Origin: Chytriomyces cf. hyalinus JEL632
Taxonomy: Eukaryota; Chytridiomycota; Chytridiomycetes; Chytridiales; Chytriomycetaceae
DNA: 64,000 nt
Direction of reading: 5' to 3'
NCBI GenBank assembly: GCA_025435555.1
Contig: JAIWWG010000134.1
Coordinates: 1-64,000, forward strand
This document shows, in pieces, positions 20,166-32,700 of this stretch. The notes under the pieces were generated by a model. That model had not been told where the DNA came from. It did no database searches and saw nothing but the letters and a program-made list of their open reading frames with translations. The position numbers were made by a program, and so were the translations under genes. Within the stretch, counting starts at the first letter, position 1. Every line of letters begins with the position of its first letter.

Positions 20166-21000
20166 GCGGATGTGGAACCCTTCAACACCTGTTCCGCATG
20201 TGTCACCGAAAGAGGAGCCTGATCGGGGCTGCCTGTTGAAACAATGAAAGTTGGCAAAGAGACTTCGCCAAAACGAGACCAAAAGTGATAGCGACTGTAC
20301 CAGGAAGCGTTGCATCATCCGATGACATTGATGGAGCCTGCGACATGCTTCGTGATGGATTCGTGTCCAAACCGAGGAGAACCTGTTTCAATTGGTCAAG
20401 GAACGAAAAGGGCAGGAAAGAAGGAAAGAAGAAAAGGAAAGGATAGGAAAAGAAGGATCGCACCTTTTGTCGCGGCAGCATGCGATACGCTTGCATTATG
20501 CGCTGTCATGGACTGCGGCGTTGGCGGGGATTCGCTCATGAACGCGCAATCAATTTCAGGCAAAAAAATGAACATTCCACAAACGAGTGCGAGCAGTGAA
20601 CAACACAACGGCAGCGCACTCGCAACACCACCCCACACCATACAGAATCGAGCGCACAGCTGAACAAGATCCTGTTCTGCATAATCGCACGCAGGGTTAG
20701 ACGCGTTGCCGGCTGCCGTCGGTGGGTGCAAATGCTGCTTAGGAGAGTTGAGGCAGCTCAATCTGATTGTCCACAACGGTTGTCGCTCAAGGGACTTTCA
20801 TGCATTTTGATGGAGGACATACGGTGTTGTCGGAAGGGTCGCCCGGCAGCATGCTATGACTTGGGTAGTCTGTCACTGAGGAGCAACTGCCCCTGCACCA
20901 TTGAGTCGGGTCCGGATCCTTCACACTGTTCCATTCCCTGCTACCATTACTAGTTTGTCCCCTTCTTCACTGGTTTAGAAGAAACTGTGAAAGGAAATAC
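20166..21000. other. Unassigned stretch with short ORFs on both strands
   Basis: A minus-strand gene is possible: ATG at 20539, a 5' splice site at 20463 (AAAAG/gtgcga), a branch-and-tract region, an acceptor before 20382, then frames leading into the Asp/Ala repeat. The exon phases do not fit cleanly, so I do not call it. Nothing on either strand resembles a known protein. Confidence 0.35.
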
Positions 21001-22075
21001 CGTGTCCTTGCGTTCTAGTTTGGCCCGCCGAGGAAATGGATCCGCCACCATATCGCTGAGTTTTCAGCAGTCGCACACCTTTCGTGTCCCACTGTCCATT
21101 CTTTCGGATTTTGTCTGGACTCCAAAACAGTTATGTGATTACTCGCTCCTACTAAATTGAACAAACACGCGAAACATATGAAACATGTACGAGCCCCGTC
21201 AACACCTGGTGTCATAAGTGTTATGTCGATTGACACGTTGCGGTGCTCACCTAATGCTATTGAATGAGTTTTGGTTTTCTTCGGTGTTCGTGACACCCCA
21301 CTTCCTTCCGCCACTTTCTCCACGTTTGCTGTAATCCATTCCTGAAATATAAAGACATACGCTGTATTCATTCATTCTGCTGGCGAGAGTTTATTTTCAA
21401 AACACACAGGCAAGACCAGAAATTTACCCCTTCCTTGGCGCACTTCCCAAATTCAACATCCCAACTGCAGTGCCCGCCCACCTACAGACAAAGAACATGC
21501 AGCGTTAGAAACTTGCCCCAGACTCACCCGCCAAAGGATAGTGTAAAACAAAAGCAAAACATAATGACCAACACGTGGGCACGCGCTCCTCTTCAAAACA
21601 AAAGTACAACTAATCGAAATGACCGCCCGCCCTTTTCCAATGAATCCAAAAAAGAGTGAGTCCCTCCAATCAGTCACAAGCGTCCATCCAACGGCGACAG
21701 CAGGGCCAACAAAAAAACGCGATAAAAATGAAAGCAGATGAAGGGTGCTGAATGAAGTCATTATCCCGTTGCTCCAAATTCCGAACAAAGACATGAGAGT
21801 ACACTGCATTTGTAGCCTCCAGATATGCCCCCTTCCCAATAATCCCAATCTGCAAATGAAGGGAAAAGAAAAAAACCAGGATTCCTCCAGCTCCCCAACA
21901 AAGCCAAGAACTAACGCCGCCTTCCGCACATGTGTAAAAAACCCGTCCAGGTAAAATCCCCCACCAAAATTCTGGAATGAAAGACAACGTCCCACATCCA
22001 CCAAGAACAAAAAGTAATTGCTGAAGTGAAGAAAAAGTTCTCACCTCCACACATTTCCAAAGACTCCAAAATTGA
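21001..22075 (-). other. Downstream region of the SR gene, source of a duplication
   Basis: This follows the SR-protein stop. It has no convincing coding frame on the minus strand, although splice-like sites occur (for example TGTGGAG/gtgagaa near 22048), so a spliced 3' UTR is possible. Its 21330-21800 part was copied in inverted orientation to 11.5-12.0 kb. Confidence 0.5.
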
Positions 22076-23389
22076 TCAAACACGGTCGCTGGGTGCCCCA
22101 ACAGCAGCCAGCGGTGACTCGTAATCACGGGCTGGAGCTCCAGGTGACCCAGGGGCTCGGGAACCCCCCACACTCGCCGCACCACCAGGGCTTGCGGCAC
22201 CTCCACGGGCTCCGTACGGCTCCCCTGCTGGCGGCCCTCCTCGGTAGTACGGGTCACGGTCGTCATAGCCTCGTGCAGGTGGGTAACCACTGAAACGATA
22301 GAAAAAAATTTAACTATGAATACGAAGTTTACATACATCAGCCAACGTATTCCTTAAATCTAACCGGTCTCTGTAATCTCTATCAGGTGGCGGACCCCTG
22401 AAATCACGTCTGTCATCATACCGGCGATCATAGTCGTCGTAATACTCCCGTCTCGGGGGGTACCCGCGTTCGGGGCTTCGTCTATAATCGTCGTAACGGC
22501 CTCGTGGCGGGGGTCCTCCGCGGTAATATGGGTCACCTCCGCGGCGGTCGTAGCCCCTGTCATATCCACGGTCATAGCCCGGCGATCGGGAGCGACCGCG
22601 ACCACCACCGCCACCAGCGCCTCCCTCTCTGAAACCAGAAAATACCGACCGTTAAGCCATGCACGAAAAGGAAAATTAGGTACAAGAGTGACGTGGTTGC
22701 ACCTGCAGAATCTGGCCAAGTGCCCGGGTTGCCCACATTTAAAGCATTTTCCTGAGCGCACGTCCATCCCTTGCTCACGGTTATCTGGGCATTCTCTGAT
22801 CAAGAAATGTGTGAGCGCAGAAAATAACAATAAAAAAAACATATCGCGAAGTAGCGAAAGAAAGGCTCACCGTGCCCAGTGTCCAGCTTGACCGCAGATG
22901 AAGCATGTGCTCGAAGAAGAATTTGCGCTTCTGTGGAATAAGCAGAGTCAGGCATAAGAGGGGCACGAGGGAAAGAAACTGAGTTTGAACAGACCTTCTT
23001 GACCATTCAACCGAGATCCTTTCACCCTCAAAAGGAAAGTTGTTCAATGCAGCGATGGCATCTTCGGCATCCCTGTCGACCAACCATGCAATGAGTACGA
23101 GAAAAGGCCCAAGCAGCAACGAGGTACCTTGAATCTTCGTACTCAACAAAGGCGAACCCGCCCTGTTTAACATCCAGTGAGAGCACCTGAAAGGAGAAAC
23201 GGTATGATTTAGCGCCAGCGCATCATTCGCTGCAATAAAAGCCGCAAAAATTACCCGGCCGTATTTGCCGAACAAATCCTCAAGATCACGCTTCTCGGCG
23301 TTTCTTGGAAGCCTGCCAACGTATAGCTTGGCGTTGTTGTTGCTGTTTGGCCCGCCGACGTGAGGAGGAGCAGGAGCACTGTCCGTCAT
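22076..23389 (-). CDS. SR splicing factor with one RRM and two CCHC zinc knuckles
   Basis: Seven exons give 300 codons: 23255-23389, 23128-23186, 22995-23072, 22871-22930, 22703-22795, 22365-22628, 22076-22289. Residues ~20-95 are an RNA-recognition motif (KLYVGRLP as RNP2, GFAFVEYED as RNP1). Two knuckles of form CX2CX4HX4C follow (CFICGQAGHWARECP and CFKCGQPGHLARFC), then a Gly-Arg/Arg-Ser stretch and repeats of YDRG/DYR/RGGPP. SR proteins bind exonic RNA in the nucleus and recruit splice machinery. Animal SRSF7 has one knuckle; the two-knuckle layout is the hallmark of plant RS2Z proteins. The tail has more Arg-Gly/Asp-Tyr than Arg-Ser dipeptides, so it could be a related RNA-binding protein rather than a strict SR protein. 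Its exon 6 and 3' region were duplicated upstream at 11.4 kb. Confidence 0.88.
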
Positions 23390-23473
23390 GTTTTGACTGG
23401 ATATATTTTCCATATTTACTTTCTCAACCTTCCACTGTTTGCTTATTTTATAAAAAGTAAATAAATACAAAGC
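23390..23473. promoter_or_regulatory. Short divergent intergenic region (84 bases)
   Basis: Only 84 bases separate the ATG of the SR gene (minus) from the ATG of the zinc-finger gene (plus). The stretch is AT-rich, with TATTTTCC and TTATTTTATAAA near its middle. It must contain both 5' UTRs and promoters, so shared control is likely. Confidence 0.6.
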
Positions 23474-25567
23474 ATGAGCAATACGCCGCCCAGCGTGGCT
23501 GACGGGGGCCCCAACACATCTGCAGGCAACAGTACGCTCAGTACGAATGGCATGCATGCAAGCAGCAGCAACGCGATTGCCGTGTCGTTACTCGAAGCCC
23601 ACTTCAACTCACTCGCGGATAGACTCGCAGCAGAGGTGGCCCTGGTCTCGACGTACGAGAGAAAGATCCCAGTTCTTAGAGAAGGCTCAGTGCTTCTCGA
23701 CGAGGACGTGATGGAGCTGACAAGGCGGCTCGACAAAGCGCAGAGGCTGCTGATCCAGGTACCGTGTTCCTCCCACGAAGGCTGCAATTCGCCGTCATGA
23801 CTCTATACACTATACCCTATGTTTATTCTCTTGTTTTATGCGTGCCGATTGGAGCCTGGCTTGTTTTTTGTTTTGCGCTTTTACACCCGCTTAACACTTC
23901 ACCATTCAAAACAGAAAGAAGCAGAACGCATGTTCATTGAAAACATGGCCGAATTCATTCGTGAACGTACTATGGACACTCAGCGCGAAATGGATGATAT
24001 TCGCGTGATGCTTGCGCAAGTTTCACCGGGCTTTGTTCCATCCCAACCACACACTCTCTCTGCACGCATGGCCTCACCCATTGCGCCCATGCCGCAGTCC
24101 TCTATTTCAGGCCCGCCGCCACAGCAACAACACCATTCATCCACCCACAGTCACCACCATCTCCAACAACAGCAACTACAACAACAACACCAAGACCGTG
24201 AGCGAGAGCGCGATCGCGACCGTGACCGAGATCACTCCCACTCACATTCACACTCGCACTCGCAGAGGCATCATGCTCCGCCGCCAGCGCAGCAGCACGT
24301 GCAGTCGCAATCTATGCAAGCCACCGAAGTGCCTTGTGTCGAATTCAACAAACTCGGATGCACGAATTCCACATGTTCGCGGCCACACTTTTGCGTGTAC
24401 TGCCACTCAACATCGCATGGTTTTCTCGCATGTGACCAAAAAGGCTGCATCTGCGTTTACTACAACAAAAATGAGTGCGATATATCCAAGTGCTCCAGAA
24501 TCAACATTTGCTTGTTTTGTCTCAACGACCATCCAATTAGCCGCTGCCCTGAAATTAGCGAGGATGCGAGAAATAGCATGAAAGACATCTGCAACAACTG
24601 GAACGCGATGAGCTTTTGCCAAACGGACCAATGTCGTAAGTAGCATGTTTTGTTCTTGAAATGCTCTTATTCCTTTCTTGCAACACTGTTTTTATATTTT
24701 ATGTCTCTTATTCCGCCATTTGCCGTTGTATTGTTTTGAACTGTATTCTGACCATGATGAACCATACATTTACAACCAGGCCGCCTACACCGATGCCTCC
24801 GATGCAATGAAAAGCACACCACGTTCGAATGCCCGCTTAACGTAGAAAGCTACTTCTCAAACCCTTCAATCAGCCGAATCTACGCACTGTACAAGAGCAA
24901 AGTGATTATCGTGCGCCACGAACCCTACAACAGCCGCTACGGCAGCGGTGGTGGCGGCGGCGGCGGCGGCTCCTCCAAAAGCGTTGGCTCAAGCCGCAGC
25001 TACCGAGAAGAAAGCGGGGGTGGGGGCGGTGGCGGCGACCGTTGGGTGGCGGCTGACAGGGACCGCGACCGCGACCGTACAGACCGCGGCGAACGAGACC
25101 GTGATCGTATGGACCATCGCAGCAGTGGCGATCGCGACCGAGAACGTACAGACCGTGACCGCGACGACCGTGAGAATGGAAGCCGAAGAGACGACGAATA
25201 CCGGAAAAGAATCCGAGACGATGATGCTATCGGAACTGGGAGCTCGTGGCGGAGCGGAGAAGACCGTGGCGGAGATGACAGGGTTGGGGGCGACTTGAAG
25301 CGTGCTAGAAATACCGATGAGGAGGGTGGATCCAGGTTGGCTGCCAGCGGGAGCAGTGGTGGTGGAAGGTACAGCAAGAGACGTGACGATGAATCATCAG
25401 GAAAAGGGACACCTCCACGTCGTGATGACACTTCTTCGTCTCGTCGCAGAGAACGGTCTCCAGAAAAGGGTTTCTCGGCCTCGTTCGAAGATGAAGAAAG
25501 AAAGCAAATGCGCGAACGTTCCTCAGCCGGAGGTCTGCCACCTCCTGCTGGCTCTGGCTCTGTCTGA
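23474..25567 (+). CDS. Cys-rich zinc-finger protein with His/Gln and Arg-Asp repeat regions
   Basis: Three exons, 23474-23758, 23915-24635 and 24780-25567, give 597 codons. Residues ~35-140 are helical (MFIENMAEFIRERTMD). A Gln/His-rich stretch and an RERDRDRD/HSHSHS run follow. Residues ~255-350 hold a Cys cluster: CVEFNKLGCTNSTCSRPH fits CX7CX4CX3H (CCCH type), a second similar unit has Asn at the His position, and further CX2C pairs extend into exon 3 (CLRCNEKHTTFECP). The rest is Gly-rich then Arg-Asp/Arg-Glu repeats (DRDRDRT), typical of pre-mRNA processing factors. It is probably an RNA-binding nuclear protein; I cannot name the family. The divergent pairing with the SR gene fits that. 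Confidence 0.8.
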
Positions 25568-25717
25568 AAGAAAGAGCAAACCTATTGTATTAAGTGAATG
25601 AATGATTTTATGGATCTGGGAGTTCCCTGTGAGGGGTTGGTGTATCGAATACCAAAAAATAAATAGGCGTGGGATACTAAACGAAAATTGGCTTCCTGGT
25701 AGCCGCTTTATTGTGGC

Positions 25718-28700
25718 CTAATTATTTGTGATGTCAACAGAACTGTTGGAACCCAACTTTGAGCGGACAAGTTGGATTGGCTTCGGTGGTATTGGCGGTG
25801 AGCTCGAATGAGAAGCCGACCTTAAACTCGTTGGCAGTGACGGTAGCACTTTGAAGGGATCCAAATGCTTCTGGAAAAATATGAAAACTCGTTAACAGTC
25901 GTCCTTCAACCAGAAAAGAGGCCAAAAACCACTTACTTTTGCAGCTACCGTTTTTGTAAGACTCTCCTCGTCCCCCTGACTCTCAGAGGAACCAGGGATA
26001 CTCCTTCCAGTCCTCGACACAGATTGCCGACCCCATCCGAGCACCGCCGACACTTGAGAGTACGGTTCAGCCGCCTCAACATTTTGCGGCGGCTGCTGTT
26101 GCCTTTTCTTACCCACAGATTTCAAATAAGTTTTAGAAGCGCTTGTAACACTGATCCGCTCAATCGGATTCACAACCCCAGAAAACATGGACGCTCCATC
26201 CACAACGCTACGATTCGCAGCACGTGCAAGATACTCGTCCGAGCCAGGGCCTTCCATTTGTTTTTGCAACTGGTGCGGCTGACCAAGCATCCTTAATCCA
26301 GTACCACCGGCATCGCCATTCATTTTGGGAGATTCCAAACTCTTTCCAACAGGAACGGCAACTCCATCGGAAGACACACTCGTTGATGAAGCCCTCCGTC
26401 GCGTTTTGTGCACTAAAGGCTTTTCTTTTGCGTAATCTCTATGCGTTAGGGACGATGCTGAAGAGTCCGAATCTTGGAACTGTGTCCGGTGTGATTTAAA
26501 TTCCAGCGCTTGCAGCGATTCTCCAAGGTCCACTACAATGGCTGTCGAAGGTTCTGGGTTGAACGTGGTAACAGTGTGAGATGCAAAATCTGAAGATGTG
26601 GCAAGGACACGTTCTTGGCGAGGATGGGATTCTTGCAGTTGTAGTCGGTCAACTGCTGACTTGCGCCGCGCTCCATGAGCTTCCGAGTTTCTGTCGGAAG
26701 AGCCTGCACGAGTTGATACTGGAAGTGACTCCATAGTAGAGTCCGTGGGCTGTTGTTGTTGCGGTGTAAAGAAGGAAAAGAAATTGTGTCGATAGGTGGA
26801 TGAAGTCCCGCTCGTGTCTTTGACTGGAACCATAGAACTAGAGGAACGAATATGTTGCAGCTTCAAGTCATCGTCTATTGTCGCACTGCCTCTGGACCCT
26901 ACATGTTGTTGGGACTGAACAAGCACTTCGAGTTTCTTTACAAGCTCGTCGGAAGCAACGCCATGATATTCCTCCCCTTCGCATTGCGGTGTGTCATTCG
27001 CAGCGAGACCTGTTTGGTTGGTGGAGGTGGGGCAAAGACTGGCAGCCACACTGTCGAACGATCCTCCGGCCTTTTCAGCGATCGGACCAAATGATCGCTC
27101 GACATTCACAGATGCGCGAATATTGACGCAGTCCATACTAACACTCTTGCTTGCACTCGAAAGTTCGTCCATGCCAAGGTTTGTGAGGGATTTTTGCCGC
27201 CGGTTCAAAAGCCGCTCAAGTGGTCGTCCGCGAAGGATCGTATCGGCACCAGATTTCATACTACTTTGTGCAGACTTTTTCCCTGGTGAGCTCAACGCGG
27301 CAGCCGGTGATGAAGTCCCAGACGGAACGGGTTTCGTTTGCTTGGACGATACCAGTGTATAAGCACTCTCAAGCACGCTGATGAATGAATTGGATGTCGC
27401 ATTTGTTCTCGAGCGGGATAAACTCGGAGACGGAGGGATCATCATCGACTCCTTCACTGCTTTCAAGTGCGCATTTGGGTCTGAGCGGGTCTGAGATGCA
27501 TCGTATTCATCGGACTTCGAAGTTCTGTTTGGAGAAAAGTCCCGTTCGTCAGTAGCCGGCACAACCGATGTTGTCGCAGAAACTACCACTGGTGCTTTCG
27601 AAGATGCGCTGCTGGGAGCAGCTTTCGGCTCTCTCTGAAGACTCAAGTCGTCGATCTCCTTCTCGCCAACCCACTTCCGACTAAGCAGCCAGTGCGCCAC
27701 AAAGTTCCCAACATCTTCTTCATTGGCATCCTTCAGCACGCATGCCAGTGTTTCAATCCCATACTCAGACAACCCAGCTCCCTTCACTCGCTTCTTTGCA
27801 GAAGTGCTTCCCTTTTTCGGCAGCCCCTGTGTTCCAGAGAAACTGGACGAAGTCGTCGCATCCATCTCCATCAACATTTCATACGAATACCGAGGTCCCA
27901 AGCTACAAAACCGAATCAACTTTTGAATATCCTGCACTCGCCGATCCGCAGCAATATCTACACAACCTTCCTTCTTTGCAACCACCACAAGATATGTAAT
28001 GTCATGCAACAAAACACCCAAGTACGGAATCATGGGGCGCGTTTGATTTTCCTTGATGAAGGTGCGGTACTTGCTGTAGTTGTTCTCCTCTGAAACCATA
28101 CTCGTCAGTTCGTCCAAATCGGCACACTCCGTCCCGTTCTTTCGCTTCAAGATGGCCCACGTCTTTTTCAACCGAATGATGGGCGGCGTGCGAAGAGCAC
28201 TTGTCACAGCTTTCAAGGTTTGGAAATTGCTGAACCGTTTCAAGTACACGCCAACTTTGATCCATTTCAAAATCGTCTTGACACGGTCAGAGATGTTTGA
28301 GTGCTGCAGAATGGAAATCTCAATCAGGCGCGTAAAATAGTTGAAAAAGTCGGAGGTCGCTTGAAGTGACGGCGCCGGCGCATGTGGGGGCTTATGAATC
28401 AAGATATCATTCGAATGGATATTCCGCAGCAGTCCATGCTCAATATTACACAGCTGGAACGCGATGGCAATGGGCCGGAAACAGAACAAGTTGACTGCAG
28501 GGTTGGATGCTGACGCAATTTGGATTTGGTGCAAGATTTTGGCAATGCGTGTTCGAATCTGATTGGACTCTTCCTCATCCGAGTCTGCCGCAGAGACTTC
28601 GTTGAAATGGCCGCCGGATGCGGGCGAGTTAATGCGGACTATTAACTTTTGGCTTAGACTCATGTACGCTTGGTTCAATGGAGACGGAGGCGTCTCCGGC

Positions 28701-29640
28701 GGGTTTTTGGCGGCTTTCCTGCATCAAAAAGATCAGCACCAACACAACCCAAGCCACAACCAAATATATCTCACCCTGAAGACTCCACAACTGCATGACT
28801 CTCCACAGGCACCGACCCTTCCGACACCAACCTCACTGAATCCCCACCACCACCAATACCCCCTCCAGTTTGATTCAACCCCTCCAGCCGCCGCTCCATT
28901 TCATAATCCTTCAAACTTTCCAACACACTCCCCGCCATCGAAGTCCGGATCGACCCGTTCTGAGAATCCGGAATATCATATGACGACAGCAACGACTCTG
29001 TTTTCACAACGCTGCTGCTACTGGTATCATGATGCTGTTGCGGTTGTGCTGGGGTCAATTCCATCGGGAAGCCTTCAAGAACGGCTGAAAAGAGGGACGC
29101 GTCGTTTCCTGTGGGCAGGTTCTCTACCGATACAAAGAAGCTGGATGTGACACGTCCTGTTATGTTAGTGGAAGTTAGAAAAAAGATACGCTCGTAAGTG
29201 AGTTTTATCATCAGTCACACCTGCTCCTTTGGACAACGGCGGGGGAACGGGCGCACCGGATCTCGTTGTATGTTCGGCGGCAGAGATTGCGCTGGCTTGT
29301 AAAATATCCTCGATTTTGTTGATGCATGTTCTGCAGAGTGGTATCATTCGAAACAGCGCTTCGTCAACATTTTTAGATTGCCCTGTGAAATTTGGCGCTG
29401 GTCAACATGGAATGTACAGATATATCAGCCTCCCTTCTCACTACCGTTTCCACTGATGTCTACAAATGTTTTGAGACGTAGGATCAGGTTACCCAAATTC
29501 GACAGGTACAAGTTGTATGACTCCTGTAACTTGATTCTTTCAGCATCACCAACTGCCTCTCTCAAAAGACTACGTACCTTCAGCTGGCCATTCAGAGCAA
29601 TCTGAGCTGCCACCTTGATGGAGTACTCTATGGCGTCCAT
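25718..29640 (-). CDS. Ras guanine-nucleotide exchange factor (CDC25/RasGEF)
   Basis: Five exons give 1224 codons: 29445-29640, 29221-29382, 28775-29156, 25937-28718, 25718-25870. The catalytic domain lies at residues ~325-535: FRPIAIAFQL, NFQTLKAVTSAL, IRLKKTWAIL, YRTFIKENQ, PMIPYLGVLLHDITYL and IQKLIRF follow the usual RasGEF order. It would load Ras with GTP at membranes, opposing the RasGAP 10 kb away. The ~240 N-terminal residues are helical then Ser/Gly-rich; no REM, SH3 or PH domain is evident. The ~650 C-terminal residues are Ser/Thr-rich and probably disordered. The start was chosen at the first ATG in frame, 92 bases after the LYS2 stop on the same strand; the open frame begins slightly upstream with a GTG. 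Confidence 0.85.
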
Positions 29641-29731
29641 CTGAGCTGTGTCGGTAGAACTTGAGGTTTCTTTTCCTTCCAGAAATCTGGTCAATATAAA
29701 AAAATACCCATTCACAATCCATTCCTATTTA

Positions 29732-32700
29732 TTACTGTCCCGTTCGTTTAACGGCATCAAGACCTGCCAATGAATCCCAGATTGGAAGCTTCTTCATTGC
29801 TGTTCCAGTGCGTGGAGGTGCATCCAAGTACCCAACTGCCACCAAATATCCAAAGTACAAACTCATGACCGTGCTCATGTCTTCACACACTACTTTGGAA
29901 CCTTCACAGATTTTCTTGGTATTCGTTTCATCCAGCTCAGGCGATCGCGTACTGGTTGGCAAGTCATCAAGGACAAAGTGCAACAGTGGGAACAGGGAAT
30001 GTGGTTCTCCAGCCGAAGCTTCGGCAGGTGCAAGAGTCAAGTCCATCAATGCCGTTCTCCAGTTAATGTAGTCGGTCAACTCAACATTGTAGCCATGTGC
30101 CTTGATCTGGTTGAATAAATCGTCGAACCGGAAGCTGCCAAAACGAAAAGAGGTAAGTAAGACAAACAGTCATTCGTCCAGAAAAAACGATGGAAACTCA
30201 ACTGGTTCGCATTCCAAATATGGAAAACTCCTAAAGGCAGTGCCTGTTCGTCCTTTGCGGCGACTTCCGCAATCGCATCTGCAACATAGTCCACCGAACA
30301 CATGTTGACAATGTTGGAAATGCTGGGAACCTGCCCCAGTTGTATGCATCCCTTCACCAGTCGCCACAAGAAATCGTCCGTGTTATTGACACCACTTTTG
30401 GAGTCGCCCACTATGTAACCAGGTCTGATGATCGTGGCAGGAACCCCTCGTTCCCGAGCCCTCATCACAAGCTTCTCTGCGACCCATTTCGTTTGGCCAT
30501 ATCCACTTCGCAGTCCCTTACGCGCCCCTTCCAAATCATCCGATTCAGGAACAGGTTTTCCGGCGTTTAAATACCGGCGAATGAATGAACCAGTGTCAAG
30601 GACAGAGGTGGACGAGACCAGGTGAAATGCCTTCAAGGGTCCAGTTGTTGCAAGCATCAATGCCCAGTGTGTCCCCATGACATTTGCAGCTCTTAACTTG
30701 TGGTATGGGTAAACCCAGTGCACCTAAAAACATGTCGAAACAATGAGATCATTGAAATGACGAATAAAAATCTGAAATGCCTACCAATGCACCGTTATGA
30801 ACGACCACATCGACTCGCTGGCACAAGTCATCCCAAGACGCACCAAGACCCAACTTCTCTTCTCCCAAATCACCGACAACAGCTTCAACGCGCGTGTTCC
30901 ATTCTTCAGACCACAACAAATGACGCGTACCATTTTCTTTCAGGCGTTTCATTCCAAGATCCGCGTCTTTCGCTCGGACAAGACAAATAACTTTACATTG
31001 CGGGAATCGCTTGAGCAGGCTCGACAACACAAAGATACCAAGGAATCCAGTCGCACCCGTCAAGAAAAATACTGCAGGTCGGCCAAGAGCATTCAGGTCT
31101 TTGGGTTCAAACTTTTGAGTTGCTTTGACATGTTCAGGATCGTCAACGACATCCAGGTCATCAGCATAAGGGTAAATGTCATCCAAGAGCTCTTCGTGGG
31201 AGATATTGCTTGTAGTTCTGACACGAGCTGAAGATTCCGTCAAGTTAAGGTCCATATCACGCAGACGCTCCACTTCAGCTGCCATGAGTTCAACGGTGGG
31301 CTCGTTATAGACAACACCCATAGGAATTTCAATAGCAAGAGCTTTACGAAGGCCGAAAATGAGGCGGGTGGCGAGAATGGAATGTCCTCCGAGGTCAAAA
31401 AAGTTATCCGTGAGTGCGATAGTGTCATCTGCAATACTGAGAATTTCAGCCCACACTTTTCTGATTGTGGATTGAATCGGAGTGAGCTCAAACAGCTCCG
31501 CAGTGCTTGGTGCAGTAGTTCCAAACAGAGCAGCCGTGTCAGGGAAAGGCAAAACGTTCTTATCAACTTTTCCATTTGGTGTAAGCGGCATCCTTCGAAG
31601 CGGAGCGATAACTTATCCCGTAATAATAAGAATTAGCACGATGATGTCGAATATGACAATAAATAACGTCAGCGTACCAGTAGGAACAGCGTACGCAGGC
31701 AACTTCTGCTTCAAATATTCACGAATATCCTTCACAAGGGCCCTCAGATCAATCGCTTCGTAGTCTCCGCTCAATGGTACAAAGTAGCTGACAAGTGTGG
31801 GCTCCTCGAATTTATCACGTCTGACAAGCGTCACATTTTCGCGGACGCCAGGATGCTGACTGAGGTGCGTGTCGATTTCGCCCAATTCAATTCTGAATCC
31901 TCGGATTTTAACTTGATCGTCTGCCCGACCCGTGCACTCAACACTTCCATCCGGACGATAGCGACCCAAGTCTCCAGTCTTGTACATACGGTCCCGCGCA
32001 CCGTGGTAGTACGGAAGAGCCTTTTCTTGAAGTCCAGCAACACTGTTGAAGGGGTTTACCAAAAACTTGCTTTGAGTCACTTCGTCCAGCATCAGATAAC
32101 CTTCGGCAAGGCCTCCGCTTCGAACATGGATTTCTCCCACTTCTCCAACGCCGCAAAGAAGTCCGCTGGAGTTGATAACAAGAAGCTGAACGTTGTTCAT
32201 TCCCTTTCCAGCAGGCATAATGTCCTTTTGAAGTGAAAGGAAGGAAGGATTCACACTTGGTGGAGGAATGGGAAGATATGAGACTGCTCGCTGAGTCTCG
32301 GTCGTGCCGTACATGTTGATAATTGTGACATTTTGAGCGAGGTATTGTAAACGAGAAACATCACGCTTGGTAAGCACATCTCCAACAAAGAATGCATTTC
32401 GCAGGGTTGGAATCGATGCAGTGGCATTTGCGCTGAGAAGCTGTCCCATGGCTGGAGTAAGGTGTGTTATCGTGATTCCATGGTTTGACATCCATGAGGC
32501 AAGTTGGCCCGGAGTGGCAATGTCAGAACTTGTTGGAATGTGCAGTTGAGCTCCCAGAAACAGAGGAGTGAAAATATCCCGCTGAATAGGGTCGTGGGCG
32601 ATTCCACTGAGCATAGTGAACCTTTCGGCATTTGAGAGGTTGAATTCTTGTTTCATCCACGGGTAAAAGTGTGTCAGCGAGAAGTGCCTTCCACGAACAC

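Noticed and set aside
21453-22338. Minus-strand ORFs of 185 and 222 codons downstream of the SR gene
   Set aside because: They are out of frame with the SR exons they overlap, have no plausible start, and look like translated 3' flank.
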